From contig NZ_WRXN01000015.1 in the NCBI RefSeq assembly GCF_009758205.1, positions 96,118-160,117 of the forward strand: 64,000 nt of DNA, written 5' to 3'. The notes beneath the pieces are model-generated. The model ran no database searches and had not been told where the DNA came from. It saw only the letters and a list, made by a program, of their open reading frames with translations. Position 1 is the first letter of the stretch; each line of letters starts with the position of its first letter. Of this stretch, positions 54,487 through 62,481 are shown one piece after another. Made by a program: the position numbers and the translations under genes. This DNA is from Chitinophaga tropicalis. Its GTDB lineage: Bacteria > Bacteroidota > Bacteroidia > Chitinophagales > Chitinophagaceae.

Positions 54487-55752
54487 ATGAACAAGCGATT
54501 CAGAGATAAACTGCAGCAAGCTATTTACCTGGTCATCAATCCATTGGTGAAAGGGTTGATAAAGCTGGGTCTTACCCCAAACGCCGTAACCCTGATAGGC
54601 TTCCTGCTAAATATAGGCGTTGTGATAATTTTCGTGAAAGGGGTAGAAGTAGGGAACAGGGGAGATCTGTCTTATGTGGGCTGGGCAGGAGCGCTGATCC
54701 TCTTTGCCGGACTATTTGATATGCTGGACGGACAAGTAGCCCGCCTGGGTAATATGGGCTCCCGTTTTGGCGCCCTGTTTGATTCGGTACTGGACCGTTA
54801 CAGCGAAATGGTGCTCTTCTTCGGTATCTGTTATTACCTGATAGGACATCATTATTTCCTTAGTTCCATATTTGCCTTTATAGCGCTGATAGGCTCTATG
54901 ATGGTAAGTTATACAAGGGCCAGGGCAGAGGGTCTGGGCATTGAATGTAAAGGAGGCCTCATGCAGCGCCCGGAAAGAATAGTGATCATTTCCGTTTCTG
55001 CCATTGCATGCGGCGTCACCGCCCATTTTATAGGAGGTGATTATAAGCTGTATGTTCCCGGCATACCGTTCCATATATTCGAAACCATCTCCATCTTCAC
55101 CTTTCCCCTGTTTATCATGGCTATCATGACAAACATCACGGCTGTAGGCCGTTTGAGGGATGCAAAGAAGGCTATGGACAAACAGGACCAGGTAACAAGA
55201 GTGATCCGCAGCGCTACTACCACTCCGGTTATTGCGTTGCTGCTGGCAGTATTACCCTCCCTTGCATGGGCAGGCAACAGTAATGAACCGGTATTTCCCG
55301 TGCCACATACTCCCAATATGCTGTTCTATATGCAGCGTACGCCTAATGCCAACACTATTATCTATGACCTGAACCTGAAGAAAGACGGCTCGCTGAATGA
55401 AAGTGAACCGGTAAATATCTACTGGATCAGGTATACGGAGAATAACGAGAAGAAAGGGCTAAATTACATCCAGCGTAAATTCGCCTATGGGTTAAAAATA
55501 AAACAGCTGGAAAAAGATAAATACGAACTGCGATCGGTAGCTTATGACAAGAAAAAGATGTACCTGATGAAAGCAGCTGAAGGCGGTGGTTATCATATCT
55601 ACACCCAGATAGGACAGACCATGGCCATCCTGAACCGTATTTATCTGCAGATAGAAGGTGGAACGTTCTGGTTCCCCAACGTAGTTTATATTGAAATGAA
55701 GGGAATTGACCCTGCCACCGGTAAAGAGATCAAGGAGCAGTTCAAACCCTAA
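54487..55752 (+). CDS. CDP-alcohol phosphatidyltransferase fused to DUF4833-like domain
   Basis: 421 residues from the ATG at 54487 (the TTG at 54481 is less likely). The first half, about 1-215, is a CDP-alcohol phosphatidyltransferase with the full signature DG-x2-AR-x8-G-x3-D-x3-D (DMLDGQVARLGNMG then GALFDSVLDR). The expected reaction is joining inositol-phosphate to CDP-diacylglycerol to make phosphatidylinositol phosphate. Residues about 247-263 form a hydrophobic stretch ending LPSLAWAG that looks like a signal peptide. The rest (PVFPVPHTPNMLFYMQRTPN and on) resembles DUF4833. An in-frame ATG at 55174 could start a separate secreted product. Confidence 0.85.
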   Translation: MNKRFRDKLQQAIYLVINPLVKGLIKLGLTPNAVTLIGFLLNIGVVIIFVKGVEVGNRGDLSYVGWAGALILFAGLFDMLDGQVARLGNMGSRFGALFDSVLDRYSEMVLFFGICYYLIGHHYFLSSIFAFIALIGSMMVSYTRARAEGLGIECKGGLMQRPERIVIISVSAIACGVTAHFIGGDYKLYVPGIPFHIFETISIFTFPLFIMAIMTNITAVGRLRDAKKAMDKQDQVTRVIRSATTTPVIALLLAVLPSLAWAGNSNEPVFPVPHTPNMLFYMQRTPNANTIIYDLNLKKDGSLNESEPVNIYWIRYTENNEKKGLNYIQRKFAYGLKIKQLEKDKYELRSVAYDKKKMYLMKAAEGGGYHIYTQIGQTMAILNRIYLQIEGGTFWFPNVVYIEMKGIDPATGKEIKEQFKP

Positions 55753-55776
55753 GAAAAGGACACAAATCACTGAAGA

Positions 55777-56394
55777 ATGAAAAAGCAATATGTTTCCAAC
55801 GCAAAGGAGTCAGTGCCTATGTTTAATAACAAGCTCATGGAAGCGTTGTCAAAGGTACATTTCAGCGTACCATTGATCATCTATATACCTGTTATACTTT
55901 ATTCCTGTTACTATGCCATGTTTGAGATCGGTAATAACATGTTGACACTGCTGCTCACAATAGCAGGCGGTATCCTGTTCTGGTCATTGGTAGAGTATGT
56001 ATTGCACAGGTTCGTATTCCATTTTGAGCCTACTTCAGAATGGGGTAAGAAGATACACTTCATTTTCCATGGAGTACATCATGATTATCCCAATGATGTA
56101 TTGCGACTTGTTATGCCGCCTTCTGTAAGCATCCCGCTGGCAATAGGGTTCTATTTCCTTTTCAGAGCGCTGGTACCCGGATTTTACCTCTATGGTTTCT
56201 TTGCCGGTTTTGTGGCAGGCTACCTGTTTTACGATATTTCGCACTATGCACTTCATCACCTGAACTTTAAAAACGCGTTCTGGAAGAAGTTAAAAAAACA
56301 TCACATGATGCATCATTACTCTGATGCAACTAAGGGTTATGGCGTCAGCTCTGCTCTGTGGGACAAGGTGTTTGGATCGGATTTTACAAAGTAG
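55777..56394 (+). CDS. Fatty-acid/sphingolipid hydroxylase superfamily protein
   Basis: 205-residue membrane di-iron oxygenase. The histidine boxes are complete: EYVLHRFVFH, FHGVHHDYPND, DISHYALHH and KHHMMHHYSD. The spacing is like that of the Scs7/FA2H sphingolipid alpha-hydroxylases rather than of beta-carotene hydroxylases. In this operon it is expected to add a 2-hydroxyl to the N-acyl chain of ceramide, using O2. Starts 24 bp after the transferase stop and ends 6 bp before the PAP2 gene. Substrate is inferred from context. Confidence 0.87.
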   Translation: MKKQYVSNAKESVPMFNNKLMEALSKVHFSVPLIIYIPVILYSCYYAMFEIGNNMLTLLLTIAGGILFWSLVEYVLHRFVFHFEPTSEWGKKIHFIFHGVHHDYPNDVLRLVMPPSVSIPLAIGFYFLFRALVPGFYLYGFFAGFVAGYLFYDISHYALHHLNFKNAFWKKLKKHHMMHHYSDATKGYGVSSALWDKVFGSDFTK

Positions 56395-56400
56395 AGTTTT

Positions 56401-57348
56401 ATGAGTGTCCATATCCCGGCTAAGCCTACAACTGCTTTCTTTAATAGGCGGAATTTGCTGGTTACAACAATAATAAGCGTAGGCTATCTGCTGCTGTCGG
56501 CATTACTGGTTGGTTTTAAAACCGACCAGTTATGGCTGCTTGCCATCTTCAACGGATGTTATTATGGTTCCCGTATTTCCAGGAAATTTATCCTGGGCTT
56601 TTCCGTGTTTGTTATTTACTGGATATTATTTGACTATCAGAAGGCCCTACCCAACTACATGGTAAGCGCGGTGCATATCAAAGATCTTTATGATGCCGAG
56701 AAGTCATTGTTTGGTGTAATGGTAGACGGCGTTAAGCTGACGCCTAACGAGTTCTGGCTGCATCATAAAAATGCCTTTCTGGACGTGCTGACAGGTGCTT
56801 TCTACCTTTGCTGGGTACCTGTGCCGCTGGCATTTGCTTGTTACATGTTCTTTAAAGACAGGCTGGGTTTCCTCCATTTCATATGTACGTTCCTGTTCGT
56901 GAATTTCATAGGATGGATAGGGTACTATACGTATCCTGCAGCACCACCATGGTATGTACAGCTACATGGTTTTGATTTCCAGGCAAATACACCCGGCCAT
57001 ATAGCCGGATTGATAGGATTTGACAACTACTTTAACGTCACTGTGTTCCAGTCACTATATGCCAAAGGCTCCAACGTATTTGCAGCTATGCCTTCCCTTC
57101 ACTCAGCCTATCCGCTGATAGTATTCTTTTATGCCAGGAAACATACACATCCTGTCTTCATTACCCTGTTCGGTATTATTACTGCAGGTATCTGGTTTGC
57201 AGCAGTATACACCAGCCACCATTATGTACTGGACGTAACAGCAGGTATTCTCTGCGCACTGATAGGATATCTGTTATATAAAAGGGTATTGATGAAAACC
57301 GGCTGGTATAAAAGGTTCATAGAGCGGTTTTATGCAGCTATTGCTTAA
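56401..57348 (+). CDS. PAP2/AUR1-like transferase, candidate inositol-phosphorylceramide synthase
   Basis: 315 residues, about six helices. PAP2 motifs C2 and C3 are present: AMPSLHSAYPLIVF and TSHHYVLDVTAGIL, with the catalytic histidines in SLHS and SHH-x3-D. The C1 motif is reduced to YTYPAAPPWYVQ, as in AUR1-type enzymes that transfer phosphoinositol to ceramide instead of hydrolysing phosphate. As last gene of the operon it would join the inositol and ceramide branches. Plain phosphatase activity is the alternative. Confidence 0.82.
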   Translation: MSVHIPAKPTTAFFNRRNLLVTTIISVGYLLLSALLVGFKTDQLWLLAIFNGCYYGSRISRKFILGFSVFVIYWILFDYQKALPNYMVSAVHIKDLYDAEKSLFGVMVDGVKLTPNEFWLHHKNAFLDVLTGAFYLCWVPVPLAFACYMFFKDRLGFLHFICTFLFVNFIGWIGYYTYPAAPPWYVQLHGFDFQANTPGHIAGLIGFDNYFNVTVFQSLYAKGSNVFAAMPSLHSAYPLIVFFYARKHTHPVFITLFGIITAGIWFAAVYTSHHYVLDVTAGILCALIGYLLYKRVLMKTGWYKRFIERFYAAIA

Positions 57349-58556
57349 GATGCGGTATTGAGGCGCATCAGCAGCTGATCTACTTCATCGCCGTAATTGC
57401 GGGAAAAACGATAACGTTTTGCCTGTAGCAGCATTTCCCTGGCCCCGGCATCATTCTTCTCTTTCAGGTTGAGCAGCGCCAGGTTCCTGTAGGCATAAGC
57501 GTTCCCCTTGTTGAATTCAAGAGACTTTATGATCAGTTCTTTTGCAGCAGGCAGAAAGCCCAGGTGCATTAACACATAGCCCTTGTTGTTATAAGCATAA
57601 GCGCATTCTTCATCATATGCAATGGCCTGGTCAAAATAGGAAATGGCCTCTATATACTGCCGCATATTAATGCATTCAAAGCCAATACTGTTCAGCAATT
57701 CAGCCGACCCCGGGTTTAAGGAAAGGGCATGCGCATACAGGTGCTGTGCCCAGGCATGATTGCCCAGCTCACTGAAGCAATGGGCCATTTCTGCAATAAC
57801 CCCGGTATGGGCGGGATGATATTTATGCACTTTCTCATAATATAATAACGCCTTCTTGAATTTCCTTTCCACTCTCCAGGTAATGCCTGTGAGCCAGAGT
57901 GCGCTCACATGATCAGGCTGCATTTGCAGTACCTGCCCGCAAAGTGCCCTGCATTTTTCTATCTCATTGTATTGAAGTAAGGTCTGGGCCTCCCGGAAAT
58001 ACCTGTCTGCATATTTTTTCTTTTGCTCCTTTGTGTAGAATAATCTGAGCAGAGGCAGAAGAAAAGGAATACGGGATGACCTGATGCGGGGACTACGGAA
58101 AGGAATATCTGCAGTAATACCCCTTTGTTGTCTTACCTGTTCAAGATAGGTCTCAAAAACGATACCGAGCTGCTGGAATTTATACTGGCATCGGTTTTCT
58201 ATGCTGAGAAGGGAGAGAATGATGTGCTGTGGATGCAATTGTTTATCGCCCAGCTTTTTCTGGTAATAAGCTGCATTTTCCAGCATACGTTCTGCCTCAG
58301 GCATAATGTTCACTTTAGGCCGTGAGCCAGAAGGCACAGAAATGCCGGGATGCTTTTCCCAGTCCAGTACATTAAGCCATGCGATCAGTTTTTCCCTGTC
58401 AGTATGTTCTATGGCAATGTCGTTAGCGTAAGAGTCCAGTATACCCAGAAGGATCATCTGACTGTCTATGTAAAAAAGTTTCCTCTCCAGGCTGAAATTC
58501 CTGGCATAGGCAAATGCTGTCTTCAGTTCATAGGACGACGTTAAAAGCATCAGCAA
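57345..58556 (-). CDS. ClpN-like/TPR protein
   Basis: 403 residues, no signal peptide. Residues about 1-140 resemble the Clp N-terminal repeat: LKTAFAYARNFSLERKLFYI, then MPEAERMLENAAYYQKKLGD and LHPQHIILSLLSIEN. Residues about 185-395 hold five to six tetratricopeptide repeats (pattern LWLTGITWRVERKFKKALLY; YAYNNKGYVLMHLGFLPAAK). No ATPase domain. Possibly a cytoplasmic adaptor that docks substrates to a protease or binds partners. Its stop codon overlaps the PAP2 gene stop in TTAA, so the convergent genes have no intergenic DNA. Confidence 0.7.
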   Translation of the reverse strand: MLMLLTSSYELKTAFAYARNFSLERKLFYIDSQMILLGILDSYANDIAIEHTDREKLIAWLNVLDWEKHPGISVPSGSRPKVNIMPEAERMLENAAYYQKKLGDKQLHPQHIILSLLSIENRCQYKFQQLGIVFETYLEQVRQQRGITADIPFRSPRIRSSRIPFLLPLLRLFYTKEQKKKYADRYFREAQTLLQYNEIEKCRALCGQVLQMQPDHVSALWLTGITWRVERKFKKALLYYEKVHKYHPAHTGVIAEMAHCFSELGNHAWAQHLYAHALSLNPGSAELLNSIGFECINMRQYIEAISYFDQAIAYDEECAYAYNNKGYVLMHLGFLPAAKELIIKSLEFNKGNAYAYRNLALLNLKEKNDAGAREMLLQAKRYRFSRNYGDEVDQLLMRLNTAS

Positions 58557-58656
58557 TAGGTTATATACAATATCAAATTTATATTATTTATGGCAGTCTG
58601 CCAGCTATCAATTTACCCTCATTCAGTGCGCTGTCATTTCATTATATCTAAATAAC

Positions 58657-58664
58657 TATATTTG
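58657..58664 (+). promoter_or_regulatory. Bacteroidota -7 box for the glycoside hydrolase gene
   Basis: TATATTTG matches TAnnTTTG exactly. A TTG start at 58662 would fall inside this box, which supports the ATG at 58743 as the real start, with a leader of about 70 bases. The -33 element is weak (TTTC at 58637). Confidence 0.5.
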
Positions 58665-58742
58665 TTGTCCCATCTCTTTTATACCCCTGATGGGCCAATT
58701 GAGAGCATCATTTTATTTCCAGAACCCAAATTGAAATCCACT

Positions 58743-61478
58743 ATGAAAAAAATTAGACCCTTCTTAACCCGGTCAATTTCGTGTCAAAAGCACATTTATT
58801 TAGTTGTAATGTTATTGTTAATGAAAGGGTTAGCCTATGCCCAGGTTTCCGGAGGAAATATGGAGGATAGTTCCTTATGGAATGTTTACCAGTTAGGAGG
58901 TGCTTCCCAGGCGGCATACCAGTTCAATTATACCGGTCAGACACCGGTGGCAGGTAGTGGGGGCTGTTTGCGTATTACCGCTTTCCAGGGCACAAATGTC
59001 CTTTTCTGGCAGCCTTTGCGTCTGATAGCGGGAAAGACCTATACCGTGAACGGCGCTTTCAGGACCGGCAATGTGGCTAATTTCTGGGGAGAGCTATACC
59101 TCAGTACCATTGCCCCCGTGGCTGGCAGGGATTATTCACCTAACGGCAACGGAGACGTAATCAGGGGATTTTCTACCTGGGTGGGATGCGGCCCTGATAC
59201 AGATGGCACCTTTCTCCAGTATGCCTGCTCCGGGAAACGGATCTATACCATACCGGGAACAGCGGGTGATAGTGTGACCATCTACTTTGCCTTTAAAACC
59301 GGCTCTACCGCGTCTCCGCTGCCTGCTCCCCTGGAAGTGCTGGTAGACGATCTCAGTACTGTAATGCTGAAAGACTGGGTGCTGTTATCAACAACAGACG
59401 GGGTGATAGATACTGCCACTACCCGGGTAACAAACGTATCTCCCGGCCAGACGGTAGAGGCATTCCGCAGCGGACTGCATGTGGCGCCTACTGCCACTAT
59501 GGATATTGTAGGCATTACAGGTGGTGTGAGTATTGCGATGCAGGATACCACCCTGCTGACAGATACTATGGCTGTAAAAGTAAAAGGATTGAATGGCACC
59601 ACGATATACCCCGTAGTATTAAGGGAAATAAGTGCGCAGGCAACAGTATTGGCCGTAACAGGAGGGATAGTAGACCCTGTGAAAGCAAGGGTACTCTACC
59701 CGCGGAACGGGAGAGTGGTGCAGCTGGCTTCAGCACTGCAGGTTTCTGAACATGCGTCTTTTAAGATACTGAAAGAAGACAGTACACTGGCCGGAGCACT
59801 GGATACTATCAATAACCAGATGCGGATAGTGGTGACGGCAGAGAATGGCGATACCGGCGTTTACAGAGTGAAAAAATTGCCGTTTCCCATCCCCGTTCAG
59901 ACAAAAAACAACTATTCCGACACCTTGCCTGCAATATACAACCAGGTATGGACAGTAGGAGGCAGCAGCCAGATCGTCATAACAGGGACAACGGAGCCGC
60001 TAAAAGGCAGTTTGCTGAACCTGGTGTCTGATGATGTCTGGTTGTATTTCCCGGCTGTAAAACCGGCTGTTTTCTACGAAAGCTATTTATCACAGCTCAT
60101 GGTGAACGGCAACGCCGCCGTGGCAGATGAAAATATCCGTGTGGAGCAGTACCTTCAGGGTACAATGGTGATCAGTCAGTCTTCCACTTACCAGCCGCTG
60201 GAAGTATTTACAGGAGAACAGTGTACAGGTCTTTCCCTGAAAACTTCTCTTTACACTTACTACCGTTCTGCAGAACTGGGTACGCTGAATGATAATATCA
60301 GGTCATTCCGCCTGAAGAAAGGGTATATGGCAACATTTGCCCGGGATGAACTGGGAACAGGTTTCAGCAGGGTATATGTAGCAGACAGGGAAGACCTGGT
60401 AGTAGATACACTGCCTGCAGGATTACACGGCAATGTATCTTTTGTAAGAGTGATCCCATGGAGATGGGTAAGCAAGAAGGGATGGACCAGCGGCCGCCCG
60501 TCGGCAGAGGCACTGAATTGTTCCTGGCAGTATGACTGGGATAACGTAGCTACCTCCGGATGGAATGTGGAATATATTCCTATGCGTCATAACCGCTGGT
60601 GGAACTCTTATGAGAATATCAACAGTAAGAGGAAAAGTACGCATGCGCTGGGCTTTAATGAACCGGAGCGTACAGACCAGGCTAATATGACGGTAGATGT
60701 AGCCATCTCCCAATGGCCGGAGCTGCTGAAGTCAGGGTTGAGGTTGGGTTCTCCCGCACCTTCTGACGGCGGGCTGTCATGGCTGTACCAGTTTATTGAT
60801 AAATGTGATTCACTGAATTACAGAGTTGACTTTGTAGCTATGCACTGGTACCTGGGAGGTCAGTCGCCACAACAATTCTATAACCGGCTGAAAGCAGTAC
60901 ATGACCGTACAAAAAGGCCTATCTGGATCACAGAGTGGAATAACGGCGCTAACTGGACCTGTTGTAAACCAACCTATCCGCAGCAGGCAGAAGCTATTGC
61001 CGCTTTCCTGCATATGCTGGACACTACCAGTTTTGTGGAGAGATATTCTCTGTACGAATGGGTGGAAGATACACGTCATATGTTCTATAAAGCGCCCACA
61101 TTGCTGACGCCTGCCGGTGAAGTATATCGTGATAAGGTCTCTCCGATGGCATATAATGAGGACCAGGCCTATGTGCCTTCCTACCGTGCGCCGTCGGCCG
61201 CAAGAATGGCGGTTGTGGAAGAAGAGGAAGATGGTACGGATGTGGTAACAGTTACACCGAACCCTGCTACTACTCAGGTGGTGATAGGATTAGGGAAAAC
61301 ATATTCACAGGGGGCACTGGTCACATTAACCGATCTGAATGGGAAAGTAGTGCATACTGCAAGAGTAGCTGGCAGCAGGTACGTAATACCGCTGGACAGG
61401 ATGACGCCCGGTATGTATGTGGTAAGGATCAGTAACGGGGCACAGCTGACAGTAAGGAAGGTCATCAAACAACCTTAA
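58743..61478 (+). CDS. Secreted Asl1-like glycoside hydrolase with T9SS sorting domain
   Basis: 911 residues. A signal peptide ends at GLAYAQ. Residues about 25-200 look like a carbohydrate-binding jelly-roll domain (GGNMEDSSLWNVYQLGGASQ). From about 560 to 800 lies an Asl1/GH128-type catalytic barrel: HALGFNEPERTDQANMTVD with a candidate acid/base Glu, VDFVAMHWY, and RPIWITEWNNG with a candidate nucleophile Glu. Known members cut beta-1,3-glucan. The last ~75 residues are a type A type IX secretion signal (VTVTPNPATTQVVI to VVRISNG and a basic tail). The substrate here is unproven; the enzyme is probably cell-surface or released. Confidence 0.87.
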   Translation: MKKIRPFLTRSISCQKHIYLVVMLLLMKGLAYAQVSGGNMEDSSLWNVYQLGGASQAAYQFNYTGQTPVAGSGGCLRITAFQGTNVLFWQPLRLIAGKTYTVNGAFRTGNVANFWGELYLSTIAPVAGRDYSPNGNGDVIRGFSTWVGCGPDTDGTFLQYACSGKRIYTIPGTAGDSVTIYFAFKTGSTASPLPAPLEVLVDDLSTVMLKDWVLLSTTDGVIDTATTRVTNVSPGQTVEAFRSGLHVAPTATMDIVGITGGVSIAMQDTTLLTDTMAVKVKGLNGTTIYPVVLREISAQATVLAVTGGIVDPVKARVLYPRNGRVVQLASALQVSEHASFKILKEDSTLAGALDTINNQMRIVVTAENGDTGVYRVKKLPFPIPVQTKNNYSDTLPAIYNQVWTVGGSSQIVITGTTEPLKGSLLNLVSDDVWLYFPAVKPAVFYESYLSQLMVNGNAAVADENIRVEQYLQGTMVISQSSTYQPLEVFTGEQCTGLSLKTSLYTYYRSAELGTLNDNIRSFRLKKGYMATFARDELGTGFSRVYVADREDLVVDTLPAGLHGNVSFVRVIPWRWVSKKGWTSGRPSAEALNCSWQYDWDNVATSGWNVEYIPMRHNRWWNSYENINSKRKSTHALGFNEPERTDQANMTVDVAISQWPELLKSGLRLGSPAPSDGGLSWLYQFIDKCDSLNYRVDFVAMHWYLGGQSPQQFYNRLKAVHDRTKRPIWITEWNNGANWTCCKPTYPQQAEAIAAFLHMLDTTSFVERYSLYEWVEDTRHMFYKAPTLLTPAGEVYRDKVSPMAYNEDQAYVPSYRAPSAARMAVVEEEEDGTDVVTVTPNPATTQVVIGLGKTYSQGALVTLTDLNGKVVHTARVAGSRYVIPLDRMTPGMYVVRISNGAQLTVRKVIKQP

Positions 61479-61512
61479 TTACCATGGTTAACTTTTAGTT
61501 GGTCTTCTTTTC

Positions 61513-61547
61513 GAAAAATGCTTTCACCGCCGGTGAAAGCATTTTTC
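61513..61547. terminator. Strong terminator after the glycoside hydrolase gene
   Basis: 17-bp perfect arms GAAAAATGCTTTCACCG / CGGTGAAAGCATTTTTC around a single central base (the real loop will be about five to seven nt), ending in a T-run. It separates the hydrolase from the next + strand gene. Confidence 0.9.
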
Positions 61548-61560
61548 ATACCTTCAATGT

Positions 61561-62253
61561 ATGGAAGAATCAGAAAAACTCAGGAGAATTGTAGAGGCCC
61601 GTATGAAGCTGAAATCCCGCTTTGAAGAGAAGATGCGGCTCACACCTTCTGTTGCAGACAGTAAGCCAATGGGCTCAGGCAAACCTAACCGGCATGGTAT
61701 GCCTGTGTTGCCTGCAGGACAGATCATTACAAGGAAATGGCCTGTACTGGACCTCGGTATTGAGCCGGAAATACCCCTGGATGAATGGCGGCTTATAATA
61801 GATGGTGCTGTAGAACATCCGGTTGAACTGACCTGGGAAGATTTTATGGCATTACCGCAAACAGAAGATACGTCAGACTTCCATTGTGTAACGACCTGGT
61901 CCAAACTGGATATGAACTGGAAAGGAGTGAGACTGCTGGATCTTGCTGCCTTGGTGCAACCGGAAGAACAGGCTACGCATATTCTTTGTTACGGGTATGA
62001 TGATTACACCACCAATGTTTCTCTTGAAGAAGCCCTGAAACCGGACGTATTGCTGGTACATACCGTAGAAGGAGCGCCGCTGCCGCGGGAGCATGGCGGG
62101 CCGGTGAGAATGATCACTCGGCAGTTGTATGCCTGGAAAGGATCTAAATGGATAAGAAGGATAGAATTTCTGAAAGAGAATAAATTAGGCTTCTGGGAGG
62201 AACGCGGTTATTCCAACACAGCGTATCCCTGGAGGAATGACAGGTATAGCTGA
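61561..62253 (+). CDS. Sulfite-oxidase-fold molybdopterin oxidoreductase
   Basis: 230 residues with the oxidoreductase molybdopterin-binding domain of the YedY/sulfite oxidase superfamily. The Mo-ligand Cys is in DFHCVTTWSKLD; GVRLLDLAAL, HGGPVRMI and the KWIRRIEFL end are conserved. No Tat or Sec signal and no haem or dimerisation domain, so it is a cytoplasmic stand-alone form. The start only 13 bp after the hydrolase terminator suggests its promoter overlaps that hairpin or that read-through occurs. Physiological substrate unknown. Confidence 0.88.
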   Translation: MEESEKLRRIVEARMKLKSRFEEKMRLTPSVADSKPMGSGKPNRHGMPVLPAGQIITRKWPVLDLGIEPEIPLDEWRLIIDGAVEHPVELTWEDFMALPQTEDTSDFHCVTTWSKLDMNWKGVRLLDLAALVQPEEQATHILCYGYDDYTTNVSLEEALKPDVLLVHTVEGAPLPREHGGPVRMITRQLYAWKGSKWIRRIEFLKENKLGFWEERGYSNTAYPWRNDRYS

Positions 62254-62287
62254 ATTGTAACGTATAACGGTATACGCTTCTGAAATT

Positions 62288-62323
62288 AAAAGAGGTGTCT
62301 CATTATTTTGAGGCACCTCTTTT
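62288..62323. terminator. Terminator after the molybdopterin oxidoreductase gene
   Basis: 15-bp stem with one G-U pair: AAAAGAGGTGTCTCA / TGAGGCACCTCTTTT, loop TTATTT, followed by more T. Also able to act on - strand transcripts. Confidence 0.88.
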
Positions 62324-62481
62324 TATTCAATGTATCATTTTAATAAAAATCCGGAGATGTTTTGTTTATTATTATTTTATGATGTAAACTTGTAATTATA
62401 TAGGATTCCTACCTTTTTTGTTCTGGCATTTAACTCCCTTTTTTATTTAACAAAGTTTATTAATCCATTGAATTGTTGACT

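Noticed and set aside
58662..58742. TTG start for the glycoside hydrolase
   Set aside because: It overlaps an exact -7 promoter box and would bury the signal peptide behind 27 extra residues.
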